A stretch of 64,000 nucleotides of DNA from CAZDET01 sp964504335. Lineage in GTDB: Bacteria > Bacteroidota > Bacteroidia > Chitinophagales > Saprospiraceae. This document shows positions 51,946-59,048 of the stretch, one piece after another (position 1 is the stretch's first letter; each line of letters starts with the position of its first letter). The position numbers were made by a program, and so were the translations under genes. Under the pieces are notes generated by a model. It saw only the letters and a list, made by a program, of their open reading frames with translations. It was not told the origin of the DNA and searched no databases. The DNA is taken from the NCBI GenBank assembly GCA_964504335.1, contig CAZDET010000016.1, positions 1 through 64,000 on the forward strand. Direction: 5' to 3'.

Positions 51946-51953
51946 CAAAGGTA
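51946..51953 (-). promoter_or_regulatory. Candidate -7 box for the peptide cluster
   Basis: TACCTTTG on the minus strand matches TAnnTTTG, 43 bases before the ATG of peptide 4. A TTG lies 13 bases upstream, closer than usual. The 186 bases from here to the divergent gene at 52140 hold no other feature except a plus-strand TTCCTTTG at 52089-52096, a weak -7 candidate for that gene. Confidence 0.45.
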
Positions 51954-52139
51954 GGGGAGTAGCGTCCAACTATTTGGGACTTGTGTTAAAGTTGGCCACA
52001 AGAGAGATTTTTTCGAGTACACGGATATCCGTCGAAGAATTTTCGGATAATTGTAACTTCTGTAACAGGAAGGTAATCGACGTATTCTTTCCTTTGCGGC
52101 GTCTATTGTACCATTGAAATTGATTAAAGAAAAGAATGC

Positions 52140-52430
52140 ATGACCACACACAGCAATTTCATTGAAACGCTGGTATCATTTTTCCAAAAACCGGAAGAGG
52201 AGACAAACGGACAGGTTCCGGAAGGATTGTGTCCTAATTGTTGGGGGACGCAAGAATACGATAACCAGATCAGAGAATTGTATAAGGATCGACAAATTGA
52301 TGTGAACAATCACAAGGATCACTATGCATTTGTACAGGATTTCATCGTCAATCACGTAAACGGGATTCGACTAATAAAAGGCAACCACGGGTTCACCTGC
52401 CCTACTTGTCACACCAAATACGATGAATAA
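52140..52430 (+). CDS. Small double-CxxC (zinc-ribbon-like) protein
   Basis: The 96-residue cytoplasmic product has CPNCWG at about residue 31 and CPTCH at about 88, separated by a helical segment. The four cysteines would bind one zinc. I do not recognise a functional family. The stop codon TAA is followed at once by the GTG of the next gene, so the two are translationally coupled. It is divergent from the peptide cluster, so a shared control region is possible. Confidence 0.65.
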   Translation: MTTHSNFIETLVSFFQKPEEETNGQVPEGLCPNCWGTQEYDNQIRELYKDRQIDVNNHKDHYAFVQDFIVNHVNGIRLIKGNHGFTCPTCHTKYDE

Positions 52431-52772
52431 GTGGACGTGATCAAAGATGTTTTCAAAGTAATTGCAGAGGTCATTGATATCATTGGTGTGACCATTTTAA
52501 TATTTGGTTTCGCCAAGCTACTGATCAAATACCTGGGCAAGGAATTTTTGGATCATCCTTTCAAAACCCCCATTGTAGATATCCAGAAAATCCGGTGTGA
52601 ATTAGGGGTGTATATCCTACTTGCACTGGATTTTTTGATCGCCTCGGATATCATTCACACGATCATGGAAATAACTCAAAAACAGCTGATTGAATTGACT
52701 GCAATGATTGTGTTGCGAACGGGCATTGGGTATTTCCTTGGGAAGGAAATAAACGAACTTAGCGAAAATTAA
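52431..52772 (+). CDS. DUF1622-like membrane protein
   Basis: The 113-residue product has three helices at about 10-32, 57-75 and 84-103. The segment RCELGVYILLALDFLIASDIIHTIM is typical of DUF1622, a small inner-membrane family without known role. The start is GTG directly behind the previous stop, with another GTG two codons later. It forms a two-gene unit with the zinc-ribbon-like protein. Confidence 0.7.
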   Translation: MDVIKDVFKVIAEVIDIIGVTILIFGFAKLLIKYLGKEFLDHPFKTPIVDIQKIRCELGVYILLALDFLIASDIIHTIMEITQKQLIELTAMIVLRTGIGYFLGKEINELSEN

Positions 52773-52826
52773 AACCAAAAAGAGGATAGGATAATTCAAA
52801 TATTCTTAATGTATATAATCGACTCA

Positions 52827-53082
52827 ATGGTTCAAGTCAAAATCAATAAGATACAGCTCGAATATCAAGGCAAAACGGTCAATGCGCGGAAACTGTCGGT
52901 CAGTTCGGAGGTGCCCCTCTCCCTTGATCGCGCCTGGCAACACGTAAAAAAGCCAGCCCTGCTACAATTTGTAGCCAAGGTTGCTCACGGGCTTCATTAC
53001 CTGGTTTGCGAAAATCTTTTATATCCATCGGCATAAGAGATGGCAAATTGTAGCAAGCGAACAACTTGATTTTACAAATTGA
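52827..53082 (+). pseudogene. SRPBCC-like gene with the middle deleted
   Basis: The first frame (MVQVKINKIQLEYQGK, then VPLSLDRAWQHVKKPALLQFVAK) looks like the beginning of an SRPBCC/polyketide-cyclase-type protein but stops at 53036 after 69 codons. Another frame from about 52980 reads LLTGFITWFAKIFYIHRHKR and ends at 53082, which resembles the usual tail of such proteins. About 90 internal residues appear missing, with a frameshift at the join near 52980. The family assignment is moderate. Confidence 0.45.
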
Positions 53083-53156
53083 GCTTTTTTGCTGTCAGCA
53101 ATTGAAAGTTGGCCCTTTTACTTACCTTGAGTGGCGAATCCATTGTGCCGAAAAAA

Positions 53157-54092
53157 ATGAATTGGAAAAAGCTGATCGCCTATTTAGTAATCGCTCTGGT
53201 TGCCGTTACTATACTTTTCGTTATTTGGGCCAATCGTGGAATTGTGGCTCTCTATGGGGGGCATACCGATGAGGTCGACTACGAACAATTTAATCCTTCT
53301 TCTGATCCGGTGGCCATTACAAATGTGCACGTCTTAACCCCAAACGGGGAGGCATTTATTCCCGGGCAAACGGTACTAATTGAACGAGGGCTAATTACAT
53401 CGGTCGATACAGTACCAGTTGGTTCCGCAGATTTCCAAATCATCGATGGGGCAGGGAAATACCTGATCCCGGGACTGATTGATTCGCATGTGCATCTCTT
53501 CAAAAGCCCCAATGACTTGTTGCTGTACGTGGCCAATGGTGTTACCCAAATTCGCGAAATGATTGGTGAGCCCGATCACCTGAAATGGAGGCAACAAATT
53601 GAGGAGGGGCGCATCGGACCCGATATGTTCGTGGTTTCCCCAAGGCTGGGGAGTTTTGAAATCTTGGAGGGATGGTTCATGGTCTGGTCACAGGGCTTTA
53701 TGAATATCCGGGATGCCAAGGAGGCGGAAAAAACAGTAGAACAATTGTTCGAAGATGGCTATGACGGGGTGAAAGTGTATAGCCATTTAAATAAGGAAAG
53801 TAGTAGCCAGGATATAAAAGAGCTAGTCGTCACTACCAAATCCGACGACCCCGAATACGATTTTTACTCCAGGTGCTTTTGCCCGTGGATTGGTATCAAT
53901 GAAGATCCGATAACTGGAGCGGCTCATTCAGTACTGGCGAAATACTGGGGAGATCGGCTTAGGAAGAAAAAACTCTCGGCTTTTCAATTGTCTAAACGCG
54001 GGGGGTATTTAAATTTAGAGCTCATCGATGACCAGCGGTTGGAGGTGAGAAGTAACGCACACATTGCATTTGAAGGCCAAATGAACCTATAA
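53157..54092 (+). CDS. Amidohydrolase-PhzF chimera
   Basis: The 311-residue product joins two unrelated halves in frame. Residues 1-212 or so are an anchored amidohydrolase: helix at about 8-26, the beta start AITNVHVLTPNG, the metal motif LIPGLIDSHVHLF, and GYDGVKVYSHLNKE. All later metal ligands are gone. From about residue 217 the protein is the C-terminal third of a PhzF-family isomerase, with SRCFCPWIGINEDPITGAAHS and LAKYWGDRL, lacking the PhzF N-terminal catalytic Glu. The join lies near 53790-53815. Neither activity should survive. ATG at 53157 is chosen over 53109. Confidence 0.75.
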   Translation: MNWKKLIAYLVIALVAVTILFVIWANRGIVALYGGHTDEVDYEQFNPSSDPVAITNVHVLTPNGEAFIPGQTVLIERGLITSVDTVPVGSADFQIIDGAGKYLIPGLIDSHVHLFKSPNDLLLYVANGVTQIREMIGEPDHLKWRQQIEEGRIGPDMFVVSPRLGSFEILEGWFMVWSQGFMNIRDAKEAEKTVEQLFEDGYDGVKVYSHLNKESSSQDIKELVVTTKSDDPEYDFYSRCFCPWIGINEDPITGAAHSVLAKYWGDRLRKKKLSAFQLSKRGGYLNLELIDDQRLEVRSNAHIAFEGQMNL

Positions 54093-54099
54093 TTATTCG

Positions 54100-54762
54100 G
54101 TGAGTACCTTTTGGAAACAATGGACGATTAATTGCGGGATCGGTGAATTACTCGGTATCGCTTGTGCAGGGGGGATCGCCTTTGTGGCCAACTCATTTAT
54201 CGGAGAGCCCCAATCGTTTGGTGCTAAGGTTCTGGTTTTGTTCGCTATGATGTTGGCGGGATTGGTAGAAGGGTCCGTGTTAAGCTATTTCCAATGGCGG
54301 GTATTAGTCAGGCGGTTTTCTCGGATGCCACGCCGGGAGTGGTGGTTTTACACGGCTTTAGTAGCAGTCGTCGGTTGGTTTTTGGGCATGCTGCCTTCCT
54401 TATTCTTCGTGCCCAATCAACCGGCCACTGGGTCCGTTGAAGGAGGGGTTAATTTCGAACATCCACTTGTGTTTGCAGGGTTAAGCATTGGTATGGGATT
54501 AGTATTGGGAGCCCTATTCGGCTGGTTTCAATGGTTCTCACTCCGAAAATATGCTGAAAGGGCGCACCATTGGATTACTGCTAATGCACTAGGGTGGGGG
54601 GCAGGCTTAGGATGGATTTACCTGTTTGCCTCCTTGCCGGAAGCCGAAAGCCCACTATGGTTCAATATTGCAATGGGTATCTTTGGGGGCATCCTGGCGG
54701 GATTTAGCGTGGGAGCCATCACCGGGTGGTTTTTGGATAGGTTCAAATTGAAAAACCAATAG
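54100..54762 (+). CDS. Integral membrane protein with internal duplication, unknown
   Basis: This 220-residue protein has about six helices and starts at GTG, seven bases behind the chimera. Two halves look alike: GLVEGSVLSYFQWRVLVRRF followed by WWFYTALVAVVGWFLG, and GLVLGALFGWFQWFSLRKY followed by HHWITANALGWGAGLG. Each pairs a glycine-rich helix with an FQWxxLR loop. This suggests an ancient duplication. No family name is offered. Confidence 0.65.
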   Translation: MSTFWKQWTINCGIGELLGIACAGGIAFVANSFIGEPQSFGAKVLVLFAMMLAGLVEGSVLSYFQWRVLVRRFSRMPRREWWFYTALVAVVGWFLGMLPSLFFVPNQPATGSVEGGVNFEHPLVFAGLSIGMGLVLGALFGWFQWFSLRKYAERAHHWITANALGWGAGLGWIYLFASLPEAESPLWFNIAMGIFGGILAGFSVGAITGWFLDRFKLKNQ

Positions 54763-54806
54763 CTACTCCTGTAAAAAGACAACTTTATTCCCAAAATAAA
54801 CAACTA

Positions 54807-55283
54807 ATGAATCAAGTAACTTACAAAAACACGCGATTCGATCCATCATTAACTCCTTTTGAGGAGTTGGCCAAGCAAATCGCTCAAGCTTACGGGTATA
54901 CCGCCGAGTTATCCGTTGATAAGCAATTGGCCCAATTGCTCCGATTGCGGGTGGCTCAGAAAAATGAGTGTGCATACTGTGTTATTTTGCACGCCCGAAC
55001 GGCTAGAGAGGTGGGCATTCCGGAGGCCAAAGTGGACAATATTTCTTCCTGGTGGAATAGCGAATTGTATTCAGAAGTAGAAAAGGTGGCCTTAGACTAT
55101 TGCGATGTCCTCACTGAAGGGACCAATAAGGAGTTTCAGCGCTACCACGATGCGATGACCGGCCATTTCAATGAAACGGAAATTGCCGAAATGGCCGCCA
55201 TTATTATCAATATGAATATTTGGACCCGCCTGAAACTTGCCCAAGGCCAGGTCCCTGTTTTTGAATCTACTGCGTCCAATTAA
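54807..55283 (+). CDS. AhpD-like carboxymuconolactone decarboxylase-family protein
   Basis: The 158-residue product has the redox motif E54-C55-x2-C58-x3-H62 (NECAYCVILH), as in AhpD-type peroxidase partners. Family members remove peroxides or act as disulfide reductants. The helical flanks and the segment SELYSEVEKVALDYCDVLTEG are typical. It is followed after 25 bases by the DM13 gene. The exact partner is unknown. Confidence 0.82.
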   Translation: MNQVTYKNTRFDPSLTPFEELAKQIAQAYGYTAELSVDKQLAQLLRLRVAQKNECAYCVILHARTAREVGIPEAKVDNISSWWNSELYSEVEKVALDYCDVLTEGTNKEFQRYHDAMTGHFNETEIAEMAAIIINMNIWTRLKLAQGQVPVFESTASN

Positions 55284-55308
55284 TCCGCTCATCGTTCAAT
55301 CCAACAGC

Positions 55309-55638
55309 ATGAAGGTTATCGCAAGGGCTGCTATTGACGGCCCTGAAGCCAGAGGAAATGCCGAAATTCTCCATTTAGAAGACGGTACCTTCCAATTGCA
55401 TTTACACGATTTCTGGGTTGCCCCCGGAGCTCCGGATGTACGAGTGGTATTAAGCCCCCAACTCAACGGGCAGCCGGATGATTCCATGATCGAGGTAGCC
55501 CCCTACGAGTATGGTTCGAACGAGCATTCCTATTCTCTCCCCGGAGGAATTGCTCTTCAGGAAATGAAAACCGTCATTATCTACTGTAAGCAATTTACAG
55601 TTCATTTTGGACATGGGGTACTTGAGCAAATTAATTAG
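55309..55638 (+). CDS. DM13-domain protein
   Basis: The 109-residue product is essentially one DM13 domain: EARGNAEILHLEDGTFQLHL, the conserved FWVAPGAPDVRVVLSP, and ALQEMKTVIIYCKQFTVHFG with one Cys. DM13 domains are proposed to be redox or electron-transfer modules. There is no signal peptide from the ATG at 55309. An upstream extension to 55237 overlaps the AhpD-like gene and is not needed. The two neighbours suggest a redox theme (inference). Confidence 0.75.
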   Translation: MKVIARAAIDGPEARGNAEILHLEDGTFQLHLHDFWVAPGAPDVRVVLSPQLNGQPDDSMIEVAPYEYGSNEHSYSLPGGIALQEMKTVIIYCKQFTVHFGHGVLEQIN

Positions 55639-55662
55639 TACTGATTGAAGGCCAGGTAAAAA

Positions 55663-57084
55663 ATGAAAGTACCCAATCCGATTCAGGAAAAAATGTCCGC
55701 GGAAATAAAGGACAAGCACCTCTTCGAGCAAGCTACCGCTTACGGATGGCAGTATGTTGAAAAGGCCAATAACCGGCCCGTTTTTCCAACGAAAGCAGCA
55801 CTCCATGCACTTTCCGTTTTCGACGAGCCATTGCCGGAACGATCCGGAGATGTTCGTGAAATATTGGAATTATTGAACACTTACGGTGCTCCGGCTACGG
55901 TAGCGCAGGTAGGAGGGCGGTATTTTGGATTCGTCAACGGCAGTGTCATTCCGGCGGGATTGGCTGCTAAAAACCTATCCATATTCTGGGACCAAAATAC
56001 CGCTATGCAAGTCATTTCTCCCATTGCTTCAAAATTAGAAATGGTGGTGGAGAAGTGGCTGGTCAAGCTGTTTGGTTTTCCGGAAGAAACGGTTGCCGGT
56101 TTCGTTAGTGGCACCATGATGGCTAATTTTTGTGGCCTGGCCGCGGCGCGCTACCGCATCTTGAAGGAGCAAGGTTGGGATATTACAGAGCAGGGGCTTT
56201 ATGGAGCACCCAGAATCCGAGTCGTTACCTGCCGGGAAGCACATTCTACCATATTAAAAGCGATTTCCCTTGTGGGCCTCGGAAAAGGGAATATCGAATG
56301 GGTAGAGGTAGACGACCAGGGACGGATCTTAGTGGATCAAATTCCCAACTTGGATGATAAATCGATTCTGATTTTACAAGCCGGGAATGTCAATAGTGGT
56401 GCGTTCGATGATTTTGCGGCCATTTGTCAGAAAGCTCGCGAACAAGGTGCCTGGGTCCACATTGACGGGGCGTTTGGGCTATGGGCCGGAGCGACCATGC
56501 GATTACGCCATTTAACTATTGGATTCGAATACGCGGACTCCTGGGCGGTCGACGGGCACAAAACCCTCAATACACCCTACGACTCTGGAATCATCCTCTG
56601 TCGAGATCGCGATGCATTGGTTTCTTCACTGCATATGAGCGGCGGGTACCTTGTGGAAGGGGAGGATAGAGATGGTATGTACTTCACACCCGAAATGTCG
56701 AGAAGATCGCGGATCATCGAACTCTGGGCCACGCTGCGGTACCTTGGAGAGGCAGGGATCGATCAGCTTGTATTTGGATTACACAAACGCGCCAAGCAAT
56801 TTGCGGCCTTGTTGAGCAATGCCAATGGGTTTGAAGTGCTGAACGAAGTGGTTTTCAATCAGGTACTCGTTCGGTGTGCTTCCGATGAAATCACCCAACT
56901 AGTGCTTCAGGAAATCCAGGAAATCCGCGAGTGTTGGGTTGGTGGCTCCATTTGGAAAGGCCGAAAAGTGATTCGGATAAGCGTTTGCTCGTGGGCAACT
57001 ACCGAAGAAATAGTGGAACGTTCTGTGAATTCCTTCAAAGCGGCCATGGAGAAGGTGATCAATTCCAAAATGACTGCTGGGTAA
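55663..57084 (+). CDS. PLP-dependent group II amino acid decarboxylase
   Basis: The 473-residue product belongs to the aromatic L-amino acid / glutamate decarboxylase fold. Visible are FVSGTMMANFCGLAAARYR at about 147, HSTILKAISLVGLG, the cofactor aspartate region GAWVHIDGAFGLWAG at about 263, and the PLP lysine K300 in WAVDGHKTLNTPYDSG. The substrate is not fixed by these motifs. It is last in the plus-strand group and is closed by a strong terminator. A start at codon 11 (MSAEIKD) is possible. Confidence 0.88.
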   Translation: MKVPNPIQEKMSAEIKDKHLFEQATAYGWQYVEKANNRPVFPTKAALHALSVFDEPLPERSGDVREILELLNTYGAPATVAQVGGRYFGFVNGSVIPAGLAAKNLSIFWDQNTAMQVISPIASKLEMVVEKWLVKLFGFPEETVAGFVSGTMMANFCGLAAARYRILKEQGWDITEQGLYGAPRIRVVTCREAHSTILKAISLVGLGKGNIEWVEVDDQGRILVDQIPNLDDKSILILQAGNVNSGAFDDFAAICQKAREQGAWVHIDGAFGLWAGATMRLRHLTIGFEYADSWAVDGHKTLNTPYDSGIILCRDRDALVSSLHMSGGYLVEGEDRDGMYFTPEMSRRSRIIELWATLRYLGEAGIDQLVFGLHKRAKQFAALLSNANGFEVLNEVVFNQVLVRCASDEITQLVLQEIQEIRECWVGGSIWKGRKVIRISVCSWATTEEIVERSVNSFKAAMEKVINSKMTAG

Positions 57085-57115
57085 TCTTTTCAACCCGGCC
57101 ATTCTATAGAAGCAC

Positions 57116-57151
57116 AAAAAGTCACTCGATAACCCTTCGAGTGACTTTTTT
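57116..57151. terminator. Bidirectional terminator
   Basis: AAAAAGTCACTCG (57116-57128) pairs with CGAGTGACTTTTT (57138-57150) around a nine-base loop, giving A-tract and T-tract on either side. It serves the decarboxylase gene and, on the minus strand, the repeat protein that ends at 57202. Confidence 0.9.
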
Positions 57152-57201
57152 ATTCGCTTTGATCGCTTGAATTACGCTGCTACAAATTTGTATCGAATTT
57201 A

Positions 57202-57891
57202 CTAGCCGATCTTAGCCAACATCCCTTTCAGAGAAATGCCATTGAGTAGGATATCTCCCGATTCGGCGTCGATGTGGACAGTTACATCACCGTTGGCGTT
57301 CATCATGCGGATATCGCCATTGCTTCCGTTTCCACCCATTGTAATATTGCCGCTGCCGCCGTCGATGTGGATGGTCTGTACACCTTCCGTATTGTTAAGA
57401 ACCAGATCGCCTTGCGTGCCAGAGCCGCCCATGTGAAGATTACCGGTTTCGGCATCCAGGTGAAGGGTTACATCACCATCGGCATTCATAGCGCGGATGT
57501 CGCCGTTATGTCCTGCGCCACCCAGATTGAGGTTACCGTTTCCGCCATCGATATGGATAGAGGTATCTCCATTTTGGTCGGTGAGAATAACATCACCCTG
57601 CCGGCCTGCACCACCTAATTTGATATTACCACTTCCTCCGTCGATGTGGACGGTCATGTGGCCTTCGTCGGTCATGAGGCGGAGGTCACCATTACTTCCG
57701 CTTCCGCCGGCGTGCACATTCCCGTCTCCTCCATCGAGATGAATGGTTTGAGAACCATCTGCCTTGCACAGTCCGATGTCGCCCTGAGTGCCATATCCTC
57801 CCAGTTTAATATTTCCAGAAGCACCGGAAAGGTTAATTGTGGTTTCTTCGTTGCCGTTTGTAAGGTGAATCTCGTTAAACTTGTTTGACAT
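57202..57891 (-). CDS. Tandem 31-residue repeat protein, probable beta-solenoid
   Basis: The 229-residue product is built almost entirely of about seven repeats of 31 residues (93 bases). The consensus is (V/I)HIDGGSGNIxLGG, G(S/T)(N/Q)GDIxLMNxxGDxT. Gly, Asp and Asn at fixed places and alternating small hydrophobic residues suggest a stacked beta-solenoid. There is no signal peptide or anchor, and the last repeat decays into NGISLKGMLAKIG. I know no named family. Shadow frames on the other strand arise from the same repeats. It is monocistronic. Confidence 0.75.
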   Translation of the reverse strand: MSNKFNEIHLTNGNEETTINLSGASGNIKLGGYGTQGDIGLCKADGSQTIHLDGGDGNVHAGGSGSNGDLRLMTDEGHMTVHIDGGSGNIKLGGAGRQGDVILTDQNGDTSIHIDGGNGNLNLGGAGHNGDIRAMNADGDVTLHLDAETGNLHMGGSGTQGDLVLNNTEGVQTIHIDGGSGNITMGGNGSNGDIRMMNANGDVTVHIDAESGDILLNGISLKGMLAKIG

Positions 57892-58324
57892 TTCTAGTGA
57901 ATTTCGTTTGGTGAATGGTTTTTGAAACTATTACTTTGACGCAACAACATGGTAGAAGTAACTTTAAGAAATGATTAAAACAGTATGAATAGTAAGTGAA
58001 GTGTCTTTACAAGAAAAGCACAAAAGGAATTAATTCAATTTTAACAAGAGGAGTCTAAAATCAATCGAATATGAAATATGAAATTATTTTTTCCATGCAA
58101 TCTGGGAGGGAAGAGCGGGAGGAATCCTCAATTATCGGCTATATATAATTTCGCAGGGGTTTGTAAGTCCACTTTTTGTATTATGTTCTTGGAGAATTGT
58201 ATATTGGCCGCAACTCGTATTGCAATTTACTACAATGTAATATCGTGTGATACGACCAACCTTTTACCCGTACCCTACGTACAAGGTAAAAATCCATATT
58301 TTTCCCATTCCAAAACCTGTGATA
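57892..58324. other. Intergenic stretch of 433 bases
   Basis: A+T-rich DNA between two divergently transcribed repeat-protein genes. I see no exact TAnnTTTG box, no long hairpin and no credible gene; a 107-codon plus-strand frame at 58078 has no protein-like character. Confidence 0.5.
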
Positions 58325-58861
58325 ATGAAGTACCCAAGATTCGAAATTTTCAAAGGCAAGGACGATCGCTTTTACATTCGTCTCTATGCAGCCAACGGTG
58401 AGCAAATTCTAGCCGGTGAAGCCTACCAATCCCGTGAATCGGCAAAGAATGGCATTAAGTCCATTAAGGAAAATGCTACCGACAAAGACCAATTTGTGGT
58501 CAAGGAAGCCTCTAACGAACAACCGTTTTTTATCCTAAAAGCAAAGAATGGCCAGGAAATCGGCCGAAGCGAATTGTACAGCTCCAAAGCTAATGTCGAG
58601 AAGGGCATTGCATCGGTAATGAAAAATGCCCCCATTTCTGAAGTCGAAGACCTAACTGCCGAGGACGCTCCCAATCGCAATGCCGAATTTGAGCTATTCA
58701 CGGGTAACTCTGGCGACATCTTCTTCCGGATGCGTGCCAAGAATGGCCAGATTCTGTTTACCAGCCAGGGGTATTCTTCCAAGCGGTCTGCCCAAAACGG
58801 CATCGATGCCATTATGGAGCTCGCAAAAGACGCAGTAATCCAAGATCTTACCGAATCATAA
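58325..58861 (+). CDS. DUF1508/YegP-like protein with three domain copies
   Basis: The 178-residue cytoplasmic product consists of three DUF1508-like units: FEIFKGKDDRFYIRLYAANG ... SRESAKNGIKSIKENA (about 1-50), FFILKAKNGQEIGRSELYSS ... VEKGIASVMKNA (about 62-103) and FELFTGNSGDIFFRMRAKNG ... SAQNGIDAIMELA (about 120-168). YegP-type proteins usually hold two units. The family role is unknown. The ATG at 58325 begins the first unit exactly; the frame upstream is not protein-like. It is closed by a strong hairpin. Confidence 0.85.
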   Translation: MKYPRFEIFKGKDDRFYIRLYAANGEQILAGEAYQSRESAKNGIKSIKENATDKDQFVVKEASNEQPFFILKAKNGQEIGRSELYSSKANVEKGIASVMKNAPISEVEDLTAEDAPNRNAEFELFTGNSGDIFFRMRAKNGQILFTSQGYSSKRSAQNGIDAIMELAKDAVIQDLTES

Positions 58862-58874
58862 TCCCCCTCCCCGC

Positions 58875-58906
58875 ACCAGGGCGCGCCCACCAATTCGCGC
58901 CCTGGT
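58875..58906 (+). terminator. Terminator behind the DUF1508 gene
   Basis: ACCAGGGCGCG (58875-58885) pairs perfectly with CGCGCCCTGGT (58896-58906) around a ten-base loop, followed by TTCCATCT. The T-tract is short, but the stem is very stable. Confidence 0.65.
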
Positions 58907-59048
58907 TTCCATCTCGCCGCTCTATTCCTTCCTGAAACTATCTCCTTCTGGTTCCGTACATGGTGCAATAAGGCATCGTGCATTTCGGTGGTAATCATCC
59001 CTTAAAGGTAGATATTTGCACTATCCCTTATATTCTAACAGCGGAAAT

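Noticed and set aside
51773..52117. A 114-codon plus-strand frame over peptide 4 and its promoter
   Set aside because: Its residues look random, and it conflicts with the leader peptide and the -7 box on the other strand.
55663..57084. PLP decarboxylase as a modification enzyme for the peptide cluster
   Set aside because: It lies 4 kb away behind several unrelated genes, on the other strand, and matches ordinary group II amino acid decarboxylases.
57274..57888. Plus-strand frames over the 31-residue repeat gene, and its 93-base repeats as a possible CRISPR array
   Set aside because: The repeats are degenerate at the nucleotide level, have no unique spacers and encode a regular protein repeat; the plus-strand frames are mirror images of this.
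58078..58401. A 107-codon plus-strand frame before the DUF1508 gene
   Set aside because: Low-complexity, Cys/Asn-rich translation without any domain, overlapping the well-supported DUF1508 start in another frame.
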